Translations under genes and position numbers: made by a program | Source: Pseudoxanthomonas sp. | GTDB taxonomy: Bacteria > Pseudomonadota > Gammaproteobacteria > Xanthomonadales > Xanthomonadaceae | Assembly: GCF_035999195.1 (NCBI RefSeq) | Contig: NZ_DASYGY010000004.1 | Location: 248,001-312,000, forward strand | Length of the DNA stretch: 64,000 bases | Direction: 5' to 3' | The notes under the pieces: model-generated | Seen by the model: the letters and a program-made list of their open reading frames with translations, nothing else | What the model was told of the DNA's origin: nothing | Databases searched by the model: none | Shown here: positions 46,774 to 54,590 of the stretch, piece by piece | Position numbering within the stretch: the first letter of the stretch is position 1 | How the letters are laid out: the number at the start of each line of letters is the position of its first letter

Positions 46774-47964
46774 ATGAGTCTGTCCTCTTCCCCGCTGCTG
46801 CGCACGCTCACCCGACTGCGCGATGCGCTGGTGCCCGAAGCGCTGGGCCTGGGCTGGATGCCGGTGCTGCTGCTGGGCTATCTGCTGTTCCTGTTCATGC
46901 CGGTGCTGGTGCCGTCCGGAAGCGAGTGGGGCGAGGGGCTACAGTGGCGCCTGTGGCCGACGCTGCTGTCCATCGCCGTGTTCCTGCCGATGTACTTCCT
47001 GGCCTATCGCGGCAGCGCGCTGACGCGGGTACTGTGCACGTTGGGCATCGCCGCGCTCGGCTGCGGACTGATGGCCTACAACGCCTTCTCCAACACCTAC
47101 ATCATCTACGCGGCGGCGTTCGTCGCGCTGCTGCCCGGCACGCTGTGGACGCGACTGGTGGCGCTGGCGGCACTGCTGGGGACGTACCACGGCTTGTCCG
47201 TGTGGCTGGGGTTCCCGGTGTTCGTTCCGGTGTTGACGGCGATCATCTCGGTGGCGGTATTCACCGGCAACTACTTCCAGTCCGAAACCGTGCGCAAGCG
47301 CGCCGAGCTGAAGCTCTCGCACGAGGAGGTCCGGCGCCTGGCCGCGCTGGCCGAACGCGAGCGCATCGGTCGCGACCTGCACGACCTGCTCGGCCACACG
47401 CTGTCGCTGGTGGCGCTGAAGTCCGATCTCGCCGGTCGCCTGATCGAGCGCGATCCGCAGGCCGCGCGCAACGAGATCGTCGAGGTCAGCCGCGTCGCCC
47501 GCGACGCGCTGGCGCAGGTGCGCCGTGCGGTCACCGGCATACGCGCCGCCGGGCTGGCGGCCGAGCTGGCGTCGGCGAAGCTGCTGCTCGAGTCCGACGG
47601 CGTCACCCTGCGCTACGACGCGAACGAGGTGGTGGTGCCGCCCGATCTCGAAACCGTACTCGCCCTGGCCCTGCGCGAAGCCGTCACCAATATCCAGCGC
47701 CACGCCCGCGCCACGCTCGCCGAGGTCTCGCTGGCATCGGCCGACGACCACGTGCGCCTGCGCATCCGCGACAACGGCGTCGGCAGCGCCGCCGTGCCCG
47801 GCAATGGCCTTTCCGGCATGCGCGAGCGGGTCGAGTCGCGCGGCGGCCGCCTGCGCATCGATTCCACCCTGCGGCAGGGCACGACCGTGGAAATCGTGCT
47901 GCCGCTGCCGTTACGCGAAGACGTCGTGTCAGCGCCAGCGAAAGCCCCTGTAGGAGCGACGTAA
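46774..47964 (+). CDS. DesK-type sensor histidine kinase
   Basis: A 396-residue membrane kinase. Residues about 28-160 hold five or so helices, a DesK-like input domain. The dimerisation/phosphoacceptor motif is ERERIGRDLHDLLGHTLSLVALK with His203, and the HATPase_c domain follows (ALREAVTNIQRHA N-box; IRDNGVG; GLSGMRERVESRGG G-box). In B. subtilis DesK senses membrane fluidity; here the neighbouring ABC-2 exporter is the likelier target or input partner. The gene ends inside a TGTAGGAGCGAC repeat unit: the last residues VGAT and the TAA stop are encoded by the repeat. Confidence 0.95.
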   Translation: MSLSSSPLLRTLTRLRDALVPEALGLGWMPVLLLGYLLFLFMPVLVPSGSEWGEGLQWRLWPTLLSIAVFLPMYFLAYRGSALTRVLCTLGIAALGCGLMAYNAFSNTYIIYAAAFVALLPGTLWTRLVALAALLGTYHGLSVWLGFPVFVPVLTAIISVAVFTGNYFQSETVRKRAELKLSHEEVRRLAALAERERIGRDLHDLLGHTLSLVALKSDLAGRLIERDPQAARNEIVEVSRVARDALAQVRRAVTGIRAAGLAAELASAKLLLESDGVTLRYDANEVVVPPDLETVLALALREAVTNIQRHARATLAEVSLASADDHVRLRIRDNGVGSAAVPGNGLSGMRERVESRGGRLRIDSTLRQGTTVEIVLPLPLREDVVSAPAKAPVGAT

Positions 47965-48080
47965 GTCGCGACCACACATGTTCCGGGTCATGAGGCTTGG
48001 CAGTACGACCGGATGCCATTTCTCCCCATCCAGCGCGTAGGCGAGGATGCTTGACGGTCGCGACTGACGTCGCTCCTACA
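47949..48080. repeat. Inverted REP pair overlapping the kinase gene end
   Basis: A unit beginning TGTAGGAGCGACGTAAG (47949-47973) faces its reverse complement ending GTCGCTCCTACA (48056-48080). The first unit provides the stop codon of the kinase gene; the pair could form a hairpin between kinase and regulator genes. Confidence 0.85.
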
Positions 48081-48147
48081 ACGGGCGATCCACTTTCATG
48101 GGCCGATTTGCTAGCGTGTCGTCCTACCTTCCTGCCACGACGTCCCG

Positions 48148-48750
48148 ATGATCCGCGTACTCCTCGCTGAAGACCAGGCCATGGTGCGTGGCGCGCTCAC
48201 CGCACTGCTGGGCATGGAGAGCGACATCGAGGTGGTCGGCAGCGCGCCCGATGGCGAGACGGCGTGGTGCGAGCTGCAGCGGCTGACGCCCGACCTGCTG
48301 GTGACCGACATCGAGATGCCCGGGCTCAGCGGGCTGGAGCTGGCGCAGCGCATCCAGCGGCACGAGCTGCGGTGCAAGGTCGTCATCGTCACCACGTTCG
48401 CCCGCGGCGGGTTCCTGCGGCGCGCCCTCGATGCCGGCGTGTCCGGTTACCTGCTGAAGGACGCACCGGCCGAAGACCTGGCCGAGGCGTTGCGCAAGGT
48501 CCATCGCGGCGGCCGCGCCATCGATCCCCAGCTCGCCCTGGAAGCCTGGTCCGACGCCGACCCGCTCAACGACCGCGAGCGCCAGGTGCTGCGGCTGGCC
48601 GGCGAAGGCCAGTCGGCGGGCGACATCGCCAAACAGCTGAACCTCTCGCAGGGCACCGTGCGCAACTACCTGTCCGAAGCGATCGGCAAGCTGGGCGTCG
48701 CCAACCGCATCGAGGCGTACCGCATGGCGCGCCAGCGGGGATGGTTATAG
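48148..48750 (+). CDS. DesR/NarL-type response regulator
   Basis: A 200-residue regulator with an N-terminal receiver domain (acidic pocket Glu8-Asp9, phosphoacceptor Asp54 in VTDIEMPG, Lys in YLLKDAPAEDL) and a C-terminal LuxR helix-turn-helix (LNDRERQVLRLAGEGQSAGDIAKQL then SQGTVRNYLSEAIGKLGVANR). It is the cognate partner of the kinase 183 nt upstream and presumably controls the exporter genes of the same unit. The REP pair in the kinase-regulator gap may lower the amount of regulator mRNA. All phosphorylation residues are present. Confidence 0.95.
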   Translation: MIRVLLAEDQAMVRGALTALLGMESDIEVVGSAPDGETAWCELQRLTPDLLVTDIEMPGLSGLELAQRIQRHELRCKVVIVTTFARGGFLRRALDAGVSGYLLKDAPAEDLAEALRKVHRGGRAIDPQLALEAWSDADPLNDRERQVLRLAGEGQSAGDIAKQLNLSQGTVRNYLSEAIGKLGVANRIEAYRMARQRGWL

Positions 48751-48770
48751 CGCCCGCCGCCGCGCTCTTC

Positions 48771-48917
48771 TGTAGGAGCGACGTAAGTCGCGACCGCAGA
48801 CCCGAAACCGCACCACATCCCCATCCGATAGACACGAAGCCTTGCGTGTCCACTACGCCGTGATCCGGACTACGCGAGCGCTGATGGCATGTGGTCGCGA
48901 CTTACGTCGCTCCTACA
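48771..48917. repeat. Inverted REP pair between convergent genes
   Basis: TGTAGGAGCGACGTAAG-type unit at 48771-48795 faces the reverse complement at 48893-48917, in the gap between the response regulator (plus) and the aminopeptidase (minus). Confidence 0.85.
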
Positions 48918-48927
48918 GAAGGCAAGC

Positions 48928-50298
48928 TCAACCGCCGTAACGCGCCTTCAGCATCGCGTACGCGCTGCGCAGTGCCAGCGCTTCGCCACCGGCAGGACGG
49001 CCGGCGCGGTCGCTGTCGTTCCATGCGTACACGTCCAGGTGCGCCCACGGCATGCCGTCGGGGACGAAGCGCTCGAGGTACAGCGCGGCGGTGACCGCGC
49101 CGGCCATGCGCGAGCCGGCGTTGGCCAGGTCGGCGATGCCGCTGGTCAGGTAGCGCAGGTAGGGCCGCCACAACGGCATCCGCCACACCGGGTCGCGCAT
49201 GCGCTCGCCGGCGGCGATCCAGTCGTTGGCGACGCTGTCGTCGTTGGCGAACAGCGCCGGCAGGTCGGGGCCCAGCGCGATGCGAGCGGCGCCGGTCAGC
49301 GTGGCGAAATCCAGCAGCAGGTCGGGCGCCTGTTCGCTGGCATAGGTCAGCGCATCGCACAGGATCACGCGGCCTTCGGCGTCGGTGTTGTCGATCTCCA
49401 CGCTCACGCCCTTGCGCGTGGCGATCACCTCGCCGGGGCGGAACGCGTTCGGCCCGATCGCGTTCTCCACCGCCGGCACCAGCAGCGTCAGCCGCACCGG
49501 CAGCGCGCGTGCCATCACCAGCTGCGCCAGCGCGATGGCATGCGCGGCGCCGCCCATGTCCTTCTTCATGTGGCGCATGCCGTCGGCCGGCTTGATGTCC
49601 AGGCCGCCGGTATCGAAGCACACGCCCTTGCCGACCACGGCCACGTGCGGATGCGCGGCATCGCCCCAGCGCAGCGCGATCAGCCGCGGCGCACGGTGCG
49701 AGGCGCGGCCGACCGCGTGGATCGCCGGGAAGTTCTGCGCCAGCAGCGCGTCGCCGGCGATCACCTCCACCTCGGCGCCATGCGCGGATGCCAGCGCGCG
49801 CACGGCCGCTTCCAGTTCGTCGGGCCCCATGTGTTCGGTCGGGGTGTTGACCAGGTCGCGCACCTGCAGGCTGGCCGCCAGCAGGTCCAGCGCTTCGGCA
49901 TCGGCCTGCGGCACCACCAGGCGCGCCGGCACGCGCGCGGGCTTCTTGTAGCGGTCGAAGCGATAACTGCCCAGTCCCCAGCCCAGCTGCAGCGCGACGC
50001 GCGCGTCCGCCGCCAGATCGGTGGCCACGTCCCAGTCGCCCGCCGGCAGTCCGAAAGGCGCGTGCGCGTAGGCATAGGGATCGAGCGCATCGCCGATGCC
50101 GATCACCGCGCCGGCCAGGCCGCCGTCGCCCGGCAGCAGCAGCAGCGAACCGGGCGAGGCGGTGAACGCCTGTGCCTCGATCCAGGCATCGACGGCCGCC
50201 GACTGCGTCGCGCGCCACGCGCTCAGCTGGGCGCGTTCCAGGACGTGCAGCGGACGGGCGCTGGTGGACGAATCGGTATAGGCGAGGGCAGCGCTCAT
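48928..50298 (-). CDS. Leucyl aminopeptidase family protein (M17)
   Basis: A 456-residue cytosolic metallopeptidase that removes N-terminal residues. The C-terminal catalytic domain is complete: VVGKGVCFDTGGLDIKPADGM near residue 225 with metal ligands, MKKDMGGAAHAIALA, and NTDAEGRVILCDALTYA with the conserved bicarbonate-site Arg. The N-terminal domain is shorter and more divergent than in PepA, as in the PepB-like group. The gene overlaps the upstream HAD gene by 4 nt (50295-50298). PepA also binds DNA in E. coli, but the N-terminal features for that are not evident here. Confidence 0.93.
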   Translation of the reverse strand: MSAALAYTDSSTSARPLHVLERAQLSAWRATQSAAVDAWIEAQAFTASPGSLLLLPGDGGLAGAVIGIGDALDPYAYAHAPFGLPAGDWDVATDLAADARVALQLGWGLGSYRFDRYKKPARVPARLVVPQADAEALDLLAASLQVRDLVNTPTEHMGPDELEAAVRALASAHGAEVEVIAGDALLAQNFPAIHAVGRASHRAPRLIALRWGDAAHPHVAVVGKGVCFDTGGLDIKPADGMRHMKKDMGGAAHAIALAQLVMARALPVRLTLLVPAVENAIGPNAFRPGEVIATRKGVSVEIDNTDAEGRVILCDALTYASEQAPDLLLDFATLTGAARIALGPDLPALFANDDSVANDWIAAGERMRDPVWRMPLWRPYLRYLTSGIADLANAGSRMAGAVTAALYLERFVPDGMPWAHLDVYAWNDSDRAGRPAGGEALALRSAYAMLKARYGG

Positions 50299-51035
50299 GC
50301 GGCGGCGGGCTCCGTGGCGAAGTCGGGGTGTGCGTCCAGCCAGTCGGCCAGCGCGGTGAGGGTGGCGAATTCCAGGTCGGGGCGCAGCGCATCGTGCGGC
50401 CACGCCGGCGCCTGCCCGCCGTGGTCTTCCGGACGGTTGATCCAGCAGCTGCGCAGACCGGCGCGGAGCGCGCCGACCACGTCCATCTCGATGTGGTCGC
50501 CGACATGCAGCACCTCGGCCGGCGGCACGCCCAGCAGGTCGCAGGCCACGTGGAACAGCGCGGGCTCCGGCTTCGCCACGCCATGCTCGCGCGAATGCAC
50601 CTGGTGCACGAACAGATGGCCCAGCCCGATCCGCTGCAGGTCCGCGTTGCCGTTGGTCACCGCCGCGACCGGCACGCGGGCGGCGATGCGCTGCAGGGCG
50701 TCCAGCGCGTCCGGGTAGTACTCCACCTGGTTGCGGGCGGCGTAGAAGGTCTCGTAGGCCGGTTCCAGCAGCGCCATGTCGGCGCCGCTCTCGCGCAGGG
50801 CGTGTTCCAGCGTCATCCGCCGCAGGATGCTGAGGTCGTGCTTGTACTGGGGATGCGCGGCGAACACCTGTTCGCGCACGGCACGCATGCGTTCGACCGG
50901 GAACATCTCGGCGGTGGCCGGGCTGTGCTGGCGCAGCCAGTCGTCGAGGACGCGCTCGATGCGCGCGCCGATGGGGGCGAACGGCCAGAGGGTGTCGTCG
51001 AGGTCTAGGGTGATGGCGCGGACGGGGAAGCTCAT
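50295..51035 (-). CDS. HAD-superfamily hydrolase (YjjG/GS1-like)
   Basis: A 246-residue phosphatase-type protein. The nucleophile motif is ITLDLDDTLWPF at residues 8-19, motif II is VAAVTNGNADLQRIGL near residue 125, the Lys motif is GVAKPEPALFHVAC, and motif IV is VLHVGDHIEMDVVGA. The helical cap resembles subfamily I members such as the nucleotidase YjjG; the substrate is probably a small phosphorylated metabolite. The ATG at 51035 is chosen because the HAD core begins 7 residues later. It overlaps the aminopeptidase gene by 4 nt. Upstream is the 823-nt repeat region. Confidence 0.92.
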   Translation of the reverse strand: MSFPVRAITLDLDDTLWPFAPIGARIERVLDDWLRQHSPATAEMFPVERMRAVREQVFAAHPQYKHDLSILRRMTLEHALRESGADMALLEPAYETFYAARNQVEYYPDALDALQRIAARVPVAAVTNGNADLQRIGLGHLFVHQVHSREHGVAKPEPALFHVACDLLGVPPAEVLHVGDHIEMDVVGALRAGLRSCWINRPEDHGGQAPAWPHDALRPDLEFATLTALADWLDAHPDFATEPAAA

Positions 51036-51086
51036 CGGCGCGATTTTACACCCGGGCGGGAGGCGCCCTTTCACCGGCGCCAGGAT

Positions 51087-51135
51087 GAAGCCCCTCTCCC
51101 TGCGGGAGAGGGGTTGGGGTGAGGGGCAACGAAGT
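51087..51135 (+). repeat. CCCCTCTCC/GGGAGAGGGG repeat, left outer arm
   Basis: The segment AGCCCCTCTCCCTGCGGGAG continues into AGGGGTTGGGGTGAGGGGCA and ACGAAG. Its near-exact reverse complement occurs at 51803-51852. Related hairpins occur at 58773-59060, 59773-59805 and inside the coding sequence at 60501-60565. Confidence 0.85.
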
Positions 51136-51224
51136 CCATCGCCTGTGCAGGCATTGGACCGCTCCAGAGGCATGCTGCCGCTTCGGGTTTCTAGGCCTGA
51201 CGGGATGGTCGCCTAGCTTGCAAG

Positions 51225-51480
51225 CATGGCGCCGCTAGCCGCGGAGGCCTTACTTTCTTTGCTTGTGCAAAGAAAGTAAGCAAAGAAAGCACACCCCGGC
51301 GGCCCGCCCGCCGCTTCGCGGCGGGTGCGCAGTCCCGTCGGGAATTTTCGTAAGGGCCATCCTGGCCCATACGAAAACGGCGCACGTCCTGTGCGCCGCC
51401 CCTGCGGGGTTTTACCCGCCGGGACTGCCGGACCTCAGGGGCCCAGCAGCAAAGGCAGAAGCGTCCGAGCGCCGCGATTG
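51225..51480 (+). repeat. Multi-hairpin repeat element, copy B
   Basis: Hairpins in the same order as copy A: CTTACTTTCTTTGC-TTGT and its complement (51249-51280); CCCGCCGC-TTC-GCGGCGGG (51307-51325); outer TTTTCGTA/TACGAAAA and inner GGGCC/GGCCC stem; CGGCGCAC-GTCCT-GTGCGCCG (51378-51398); CCCC-TG-CGGGG. Stem bases differ from copy A but pairing is kept. Confidence 0.85.
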
Positions 51481-51714
51481 CTTTTGCTTGCTTTCGGGTC
51501 CCCATGAGGCACGGCGAGTGGGTCGGGCAAAACCCGCAGGGCGCCGTCATGGATGACGGCGTTTCCGTAGGCACACGGATGTGCCTTACGGAAATTCCCG
51601 GCCCGCTCGCGGACCCTGCGCGCAGCGCAGGGCGTGCCGCCTGGTGTGTGTTTCTTTGCTTACTTTCTTTGCACAAGCAAAGAAAGTAAGGCCTCCGCGG
51701 CGAGCGGCGCCATG
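51481..51714 (-). repeat. Multi-hairpin repeat element, copy C (inverted)
   Basis: Read on the minus strand it repeats the same order of hairpins: CTTACTTTCTTTGC with its complement (51659-51690); CCCTGCGC-TGC-GCGCAGGG (51614-51632); outer TTTCCGTA/TACGGAAA with inner GGCACA/TGTGCC (51561-51595); CGCCGTCAT-CC-ATGACGGCG (51542-51561). Copies B and C meet tail to tail near 51480. Confidence 0.85.
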
Positions 51715-51802
51715 TGTGGAAAAGAAGATGCGACCCGCAAGGCGCCATGCAGTCAAAGCGCCATCGTGGATGTTGTGCCAGTCAGGCAGATCAAAGAGGC
51801 GG

Positions 51803-51852
51803 GCTTCGTTGCCCCTCTCCCCAACCCCTCTCCCGGCGGGAGAGGGGCTCAA
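51803..51852 (-). repeat. CCCCTCTCC/GGGAGAGGGG repeat, right outer arm
   Basis: Reverse complement of the arm at 51087-51135, including the CTTCGTTGCCCCTCTCC junction. Together the arms enclose copies B and C of the multi-hairpin element. Confidence 0.85.
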
Positions 51853-51858
51853 GCCTCC

Positions 51859-52956
51859 TCACTCCAGCAGCCTCGCCCAGCCTTCCATCCCCTCCACCCG
51901 CGCCAGCACCAGCTTCACGCATACCAGCAGCGGCACTGCCAGCAACAGCCCGATGATGCCCCACAGCCAGCCGAACAGCATCAGCGCCAGGATCAGGATC
52001 AGCGGCGACAGCGCCATGCGCCGGCCCAGGATGATCGGCGTGACGATCTGGCCCTCGATCGTGTGCAGCACCAGGTAGGCGATCGCCGGCAGCATCGACT
52101 GCAGCGGCTGCTCGAAACTGATGAACCCCACCAGCAGCATCGACACCATCCCGATCAGCGGGCCCACGTAGGGCGCGAAGTTCAGCAGCGCCGCCATCGT
52201 GCCCCACAGCAGCGCCTCGGCCAGCGGCAGGCCCAGCAGGTACAGCACGCCGGCGAACACCAGGCCCACCACCGTGTTGATGATGCTGATGGTCAGCACG
52301 TAGCGCGACACCTCGCGCTCGATCGAATGCAGGATCTCCACCGTGAACTTCTTCTGCTGCCGCCCGGGCAGCAGCGCGATCGCGTTGCGTTGCAGGTTCT
52401 CGCCGTAGACCATGAAGAAGAACGTCAGCAGCACCACCGCCAGCAGCGAGGCCAGCACGCGCGGGGTGGCCAGCAGCTTGCCGTACGGGTCGTCCGGCGT
52501 GGCCTGCACCATCTGCGGCTGCCGGCCCGAGGTCTGCCCGCCGGCGGCGGCACGGGCGAAGTTCTCGGCCGCCTTGTTGGCGTCCTGCACCGGCTTGGTC
52601 AGTTCGCGAAGCTTGGGCGCCAGCTGGCGCATCTCGCGCGGCGCCTGCTGCGCCCATTCCATCGCCGAGGGCAGCATCTTCTGCGCCAGCAGGCCGGCCG
52701 CCGCCATGCCGCCGAGCAGCACGATCAGCGCGCCCAGGAAGCGCGGCACGTACAGGCGCCGCAGCGTGCGGATGATCGGATTGCCCACCAGCGCGAAGAA
52801 CATCGCCAGCAGCACCGGCAGCAGCACCGCCTGCGCGGCCCAGAGCGTATAGCCCACGGCCAGCGTCGCCACCACCAGCATCGGCGTGGACGCACGCGGA
52901 CGGGGCGGGGGCAGGGAGGACGCCACGGATGCGTCGGGTGGGGCAGGTGTGCTCAT
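51859..52956 (-). CDS. AI-2E/PerM-family membrane protein
   Basis: A 365-residue inner-membrane protein of the AI-2E transporter/PerM family. Helices lie near residues 25-75 (MLVVATLAVGYTLWAAQAVLLPVLLAMFFALVGNPII) and 75-100, followed by an Ala-rich loop, and a C-terminal bundle with the conserved GPLIGMVSMLLVGFISFEQPLQSMLPAIAYLVLHTIEGQIVTP segment and SPLILILALMLFGWLWG. TqsA of this family has been linked to autoinducer-2 export, and others to Na+/H+ exchange, so the substrate is open. The gene stands alone; REP units (53002-53132) lie upstream and a repeat block downstream. Confidence 0.92.
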   Translation of the reverse strand: MSTPAPPDASVASSLPPPRPRASTPMLVVATLAVGYTLWAAQAVLLPVLLAMFFALVGNPIIRTLRRLYVPRFLGALIVLLGGMAAAGLLAQKMLPSAMEWAQQAPREMRQLAPKLRELTKPVQDANKAAENFARAAAGGQTSGRQPQMVQATPDDPYGKLLATPRVLASLLAVVLLTFFFMVYGENLQRNAIALLPGRQQKKFTVEILHSIEREVSRYVLTISIINTVVGLVFAGVLYLLGLPLAEALLWGTMAALLNFAPYVGPLIGMVSMLLVGFISFEQPLQSMLPAIAYLVLHTIEGQIVTPIILGRRMALSPLILILALMLFGWLWGIIGLLLAVPLLVCVKLVLARVEGMEGWARLLE

Positions 52957-53001
52957 GGGCAGGTGGCCACCGGGAAGGAGGCGCGATTGTGCAGTGATCC
53001 C

Positions 53002-53132
53002 TGTAGGAGCGACGTGAGTCGCGACCGCGCGCCACGGCAGCCAAGGGGGGCCACGGGGTGGCCGCGATGTTTCCGCACGGGTCGTGTCCCAGGGACGTCC
53101 TTCGTGCGGTCGCGACTCACGTCGCTCCTACA
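53002..53132. repeat. Inverted REP pair
   Basis: TGTAGGAGCGACGTGAG-type unit at 53002-53026 faces its reverse complement at 53108-53132, between the PerM-like gene and the membrane-protein trio. Confidence 0.85.
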
Positions 53133-53148
53133 TCAGCCCCGCGCGCTG

Positions 53149-53577
53149 TCAGCGCTCCGACAGCTCCGTCGCCGCTTCGGCCGGGCGCGGCGCGGTGACC
53201 ACGATCTCGTCCTCGTCGAAGGCCTCGTCCACCATCGGTTCGTCGTCGGCCACCCCTTCGGCCTGCTGCTGCACGTCCTGGGCGGTATCGGCGGCCTGCT
53301 CCGCGGTCTCCGCCGCGGTGGCGGCCTGCGCGGTGGCCAGGAAACTGGAAACCGCGGTGAACATCTGCATCCAGCGCGCGCCGGTCAGCGCGCGCAAGGG
53401 TTCGGCGCGGCCCACCAGGAAGCCGCTGACCACGCCGGCGATGACGATGCGCGCCGGCGTCCAGCCCTCTTTCCAGGACTGCTTGAGGATGGTCCAGTAC
53501 AGCGAGGACTGCGCGCTGCGCAGTTCCACCCGCTTCTCGGCCCGCGCCACCCGCTGCTGCAACTGTTCGAAGCGCAT
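53149..53577 (-). CDS. Unknown membrane-associated protein, third gene of a YqjD/YqjE-like trio
   Basis: A 142-residue protein. The N-terminal 40 residues are basic and helical (LQQRVARAEKRVELRSAQ), a weakly hydrophobic segment follows (IVIAGVVSGFLVGRAEPL, residues about 44-61), and the C-terminal third is acidic and Ala-rich (AAETAEQAADTAQDVQQQAEG) ending in EATELSER. I recognise no domain. Its ATG overlaps the stop of the YqjE-like gene by one nucleotide, so it belongs to the same operon as the DUF883-like and YqjE-like genes and probably works with them at the inner membrane. Confidence 0.75.
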   Translation of the reverse strand: MRFEQLQQRVARAEKRVELRSAQSSLYWTILKQSWKEGWTPARIVIAGVVSGFLVGRAEPLRALTGARWMQMFTAVSSFLATAQAATAAETAEQAADTAQDVQQQAEGVADDEPMVDEAFDEDEIVVTAPRPAEAATELSER

Positions 53578-54056
53578 CACGGACCTCCGTTGCCGGACGG
53601 CGGCGCGGGGGGCGGGGCCTCGTCCTCGTCGCCGGTACCGTGCTCGTCGAACAGCCCCAGCTGCGACAGCTGCCGGCGGGTGGCGTGCATGCCGGTGTAG
53701 TCGAAGTAGCGGCTCACCCGCCATGCCGCGAATGCGGTCATCGCCAGGCTGACGAAGGCCGCCAGCGACAGCGACTGCAGCCACGAGAAACCGAACCGCT
53801 GCATCAGCGCGATCAGCGCGCCGGTGATCAGCAGCCAGGCCGAGGCGCCGAACACCACCGCCACGCACGCCCACGCCAGCGCCCGCCCGAAGGCGCTGCG
53901 CGCCAGTGCGAAATCGGCCGACACCAGCGCGCGCATCGCACGGCCGGTGTCCCGGGCGGAGCCGTACGCAGCGCGCCCGGCTTCACCGACCTCCTTGAGG
54001 CTGTCGATGAAGTCGGGCGGCGGTGGCACGTCGTTGTCGCGGGGCGCGTCGCTCAC
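53577..54056 (-). CDS. YqjE-like (phage-holin-superfamily-3 type) membrane protein
   Basis: A 159-residue inner-membrane protein with two adjacent helices (WACVAVVFGASAWLLITGALIALM and LQSLSLAAFVSLAMTAFAAW, residues about 60-115), a soluble N-terminal helix, and a Pro/Gly-rich tail ending PPSGNGGP. Pattern and context fit the YqjE family, which databases group with holin-like proteins, but nothing here suggests a phage. In E. coli yqjE lies with yqjD and is linked to stress and stationary phase; the same neighbour type is present here. Confidence 0.82.
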   Translation of the reverse strand: MSDAPRDNDVPPPPDFIDSLKEVGEAGRAAYGSARDTGRAMRALVSADFALARSAFGRALAWACVAVVFGASAWLLITGALIALMQRFGFSWLQSLSLAAFVSLAMTAFAAWRVSRYFDYTGMHATRRQLSQLGLFDEHGTGDEDEAPPPAPPSGNGGP

Positions 54057-54065
54057 GCGTGGGGC

Positions 54066-54434
54066 TTACTTGTCGCCGCCGCTGCGCGCCAGCTTGGCGA
54101 TGATCCAGCCGGCGGCGAAGGCCACGCCGAACGAGGCGATCGGCCGCTCGCGGATCAGGTCGGCGGCGCTGTCGATCAGGTCGCGGCCCTTGTCCATCAG
54201 CGCATCGACCTGCTCGCGCGCGGCGCCGCCACCGGCTTCGGCCGCAGCCAGGCCCGACAGCGCGCCGTCGGCCAGTTCGGACTTGATGTTCGCCTTGCCC
54301 AGGCGCAGTTCGTCGCCGGCAGCGCTGGCGGCGCCCTTGATCGCTTCGCCGGCGGCGGCGGCGGCCGAGACGAGGTGCGAGCCGGCTTCGCCGAGGTTGG
54401 ACTTCAGGGCATCGGTATTCGTGGGCATGCTCAT
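54066..54434 (-). CDS. YqjD/ElaB-like DUF883 membrane-anchored protein
   Basis: A 122-residue protein. The N-terminal two thirds are an Ala/Gly/Lys-rich amphipathic helix (LVSAAAAAGEAIKGAASAAGDELRL), and the C-terminus has the family signature LIRERPIASFGVAFAAGWIIAKLA with a single glycine-zipper membrane anchor. Homologues YqjD and ElaB of E. coli bind ribosomes at the inner membrane in stationary phase. It is the first gene of the trio and lies 9 nt before the YqjE-like gene. Confidence 0.85.
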   Translation of the reverse strand: MSMPTNTDALKSNLGEAGSHLVSAAAAAGEAIKGAASAAGDELRLGKANIKSELADGALSGLAAAEAGGGAAREQVDALMDKGRDLIDSAADLIRERPIASFGVAFAAGWIIAKLARSGGDK

Positions 54435-54498
54435 GGGTGTCTCCTGCAGGCGGGGGATGGGGGCACTCTAATGCACGGCGGTGAAGGGGCTGTTAGAT

Positions 54499-54590
54499 GA
54501 GGAGGGGCGAGGAGTGAGTGGCGAGGAGTGAGGCGTGAGCGGAAGCAAGGTGCCACTTCTCCCTCCTCTCCACTCACCCCTGCTCCACCG
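54499..54590. repeat. GAGTGAGG-type hairpin repeat
   Basis: GAGGAGTGAGTGGCGAGGAG-like units face CTCCCTCCTCTCCACTCACC-like units across a 20-nt loop. The same repeat type follows prc at 31648-31726. It lies between the protease gene end and the trio start, both minus. Confidence 0.65.

Larger units (their letters stand above)
51036..51858. other. 823-nt repeat-filled gap between the PerM-like and HAD genes
   Basis: No protein gene is supported. The gap is a nested set of inverted repeats: outer arms of the CCCCTCTCC-GGGAGAGGGG family at 51087-51135 and 51803-51852, and inside them two head-to-head copies of the multi-hairpin element (51225-51714). Apparent reading frames arise from the hairpins and differ between copies. 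Confidence 0.8.

Noticed and set aside
51191..51748. Reading frames across the multi-hairpin repeats, some sharing residues such as AHVLCAAPAGF
   Set aside because: They arise from the repeat hairpins, appear in different frames and strands in each copy, and do not keep a frame between copies.
53577..54056. Prophage suggested by a holin-like protein
   Set aside because: The YqjE-type family is a housekeeping membrane family; no other phage gene, integrase or att site is nearby.
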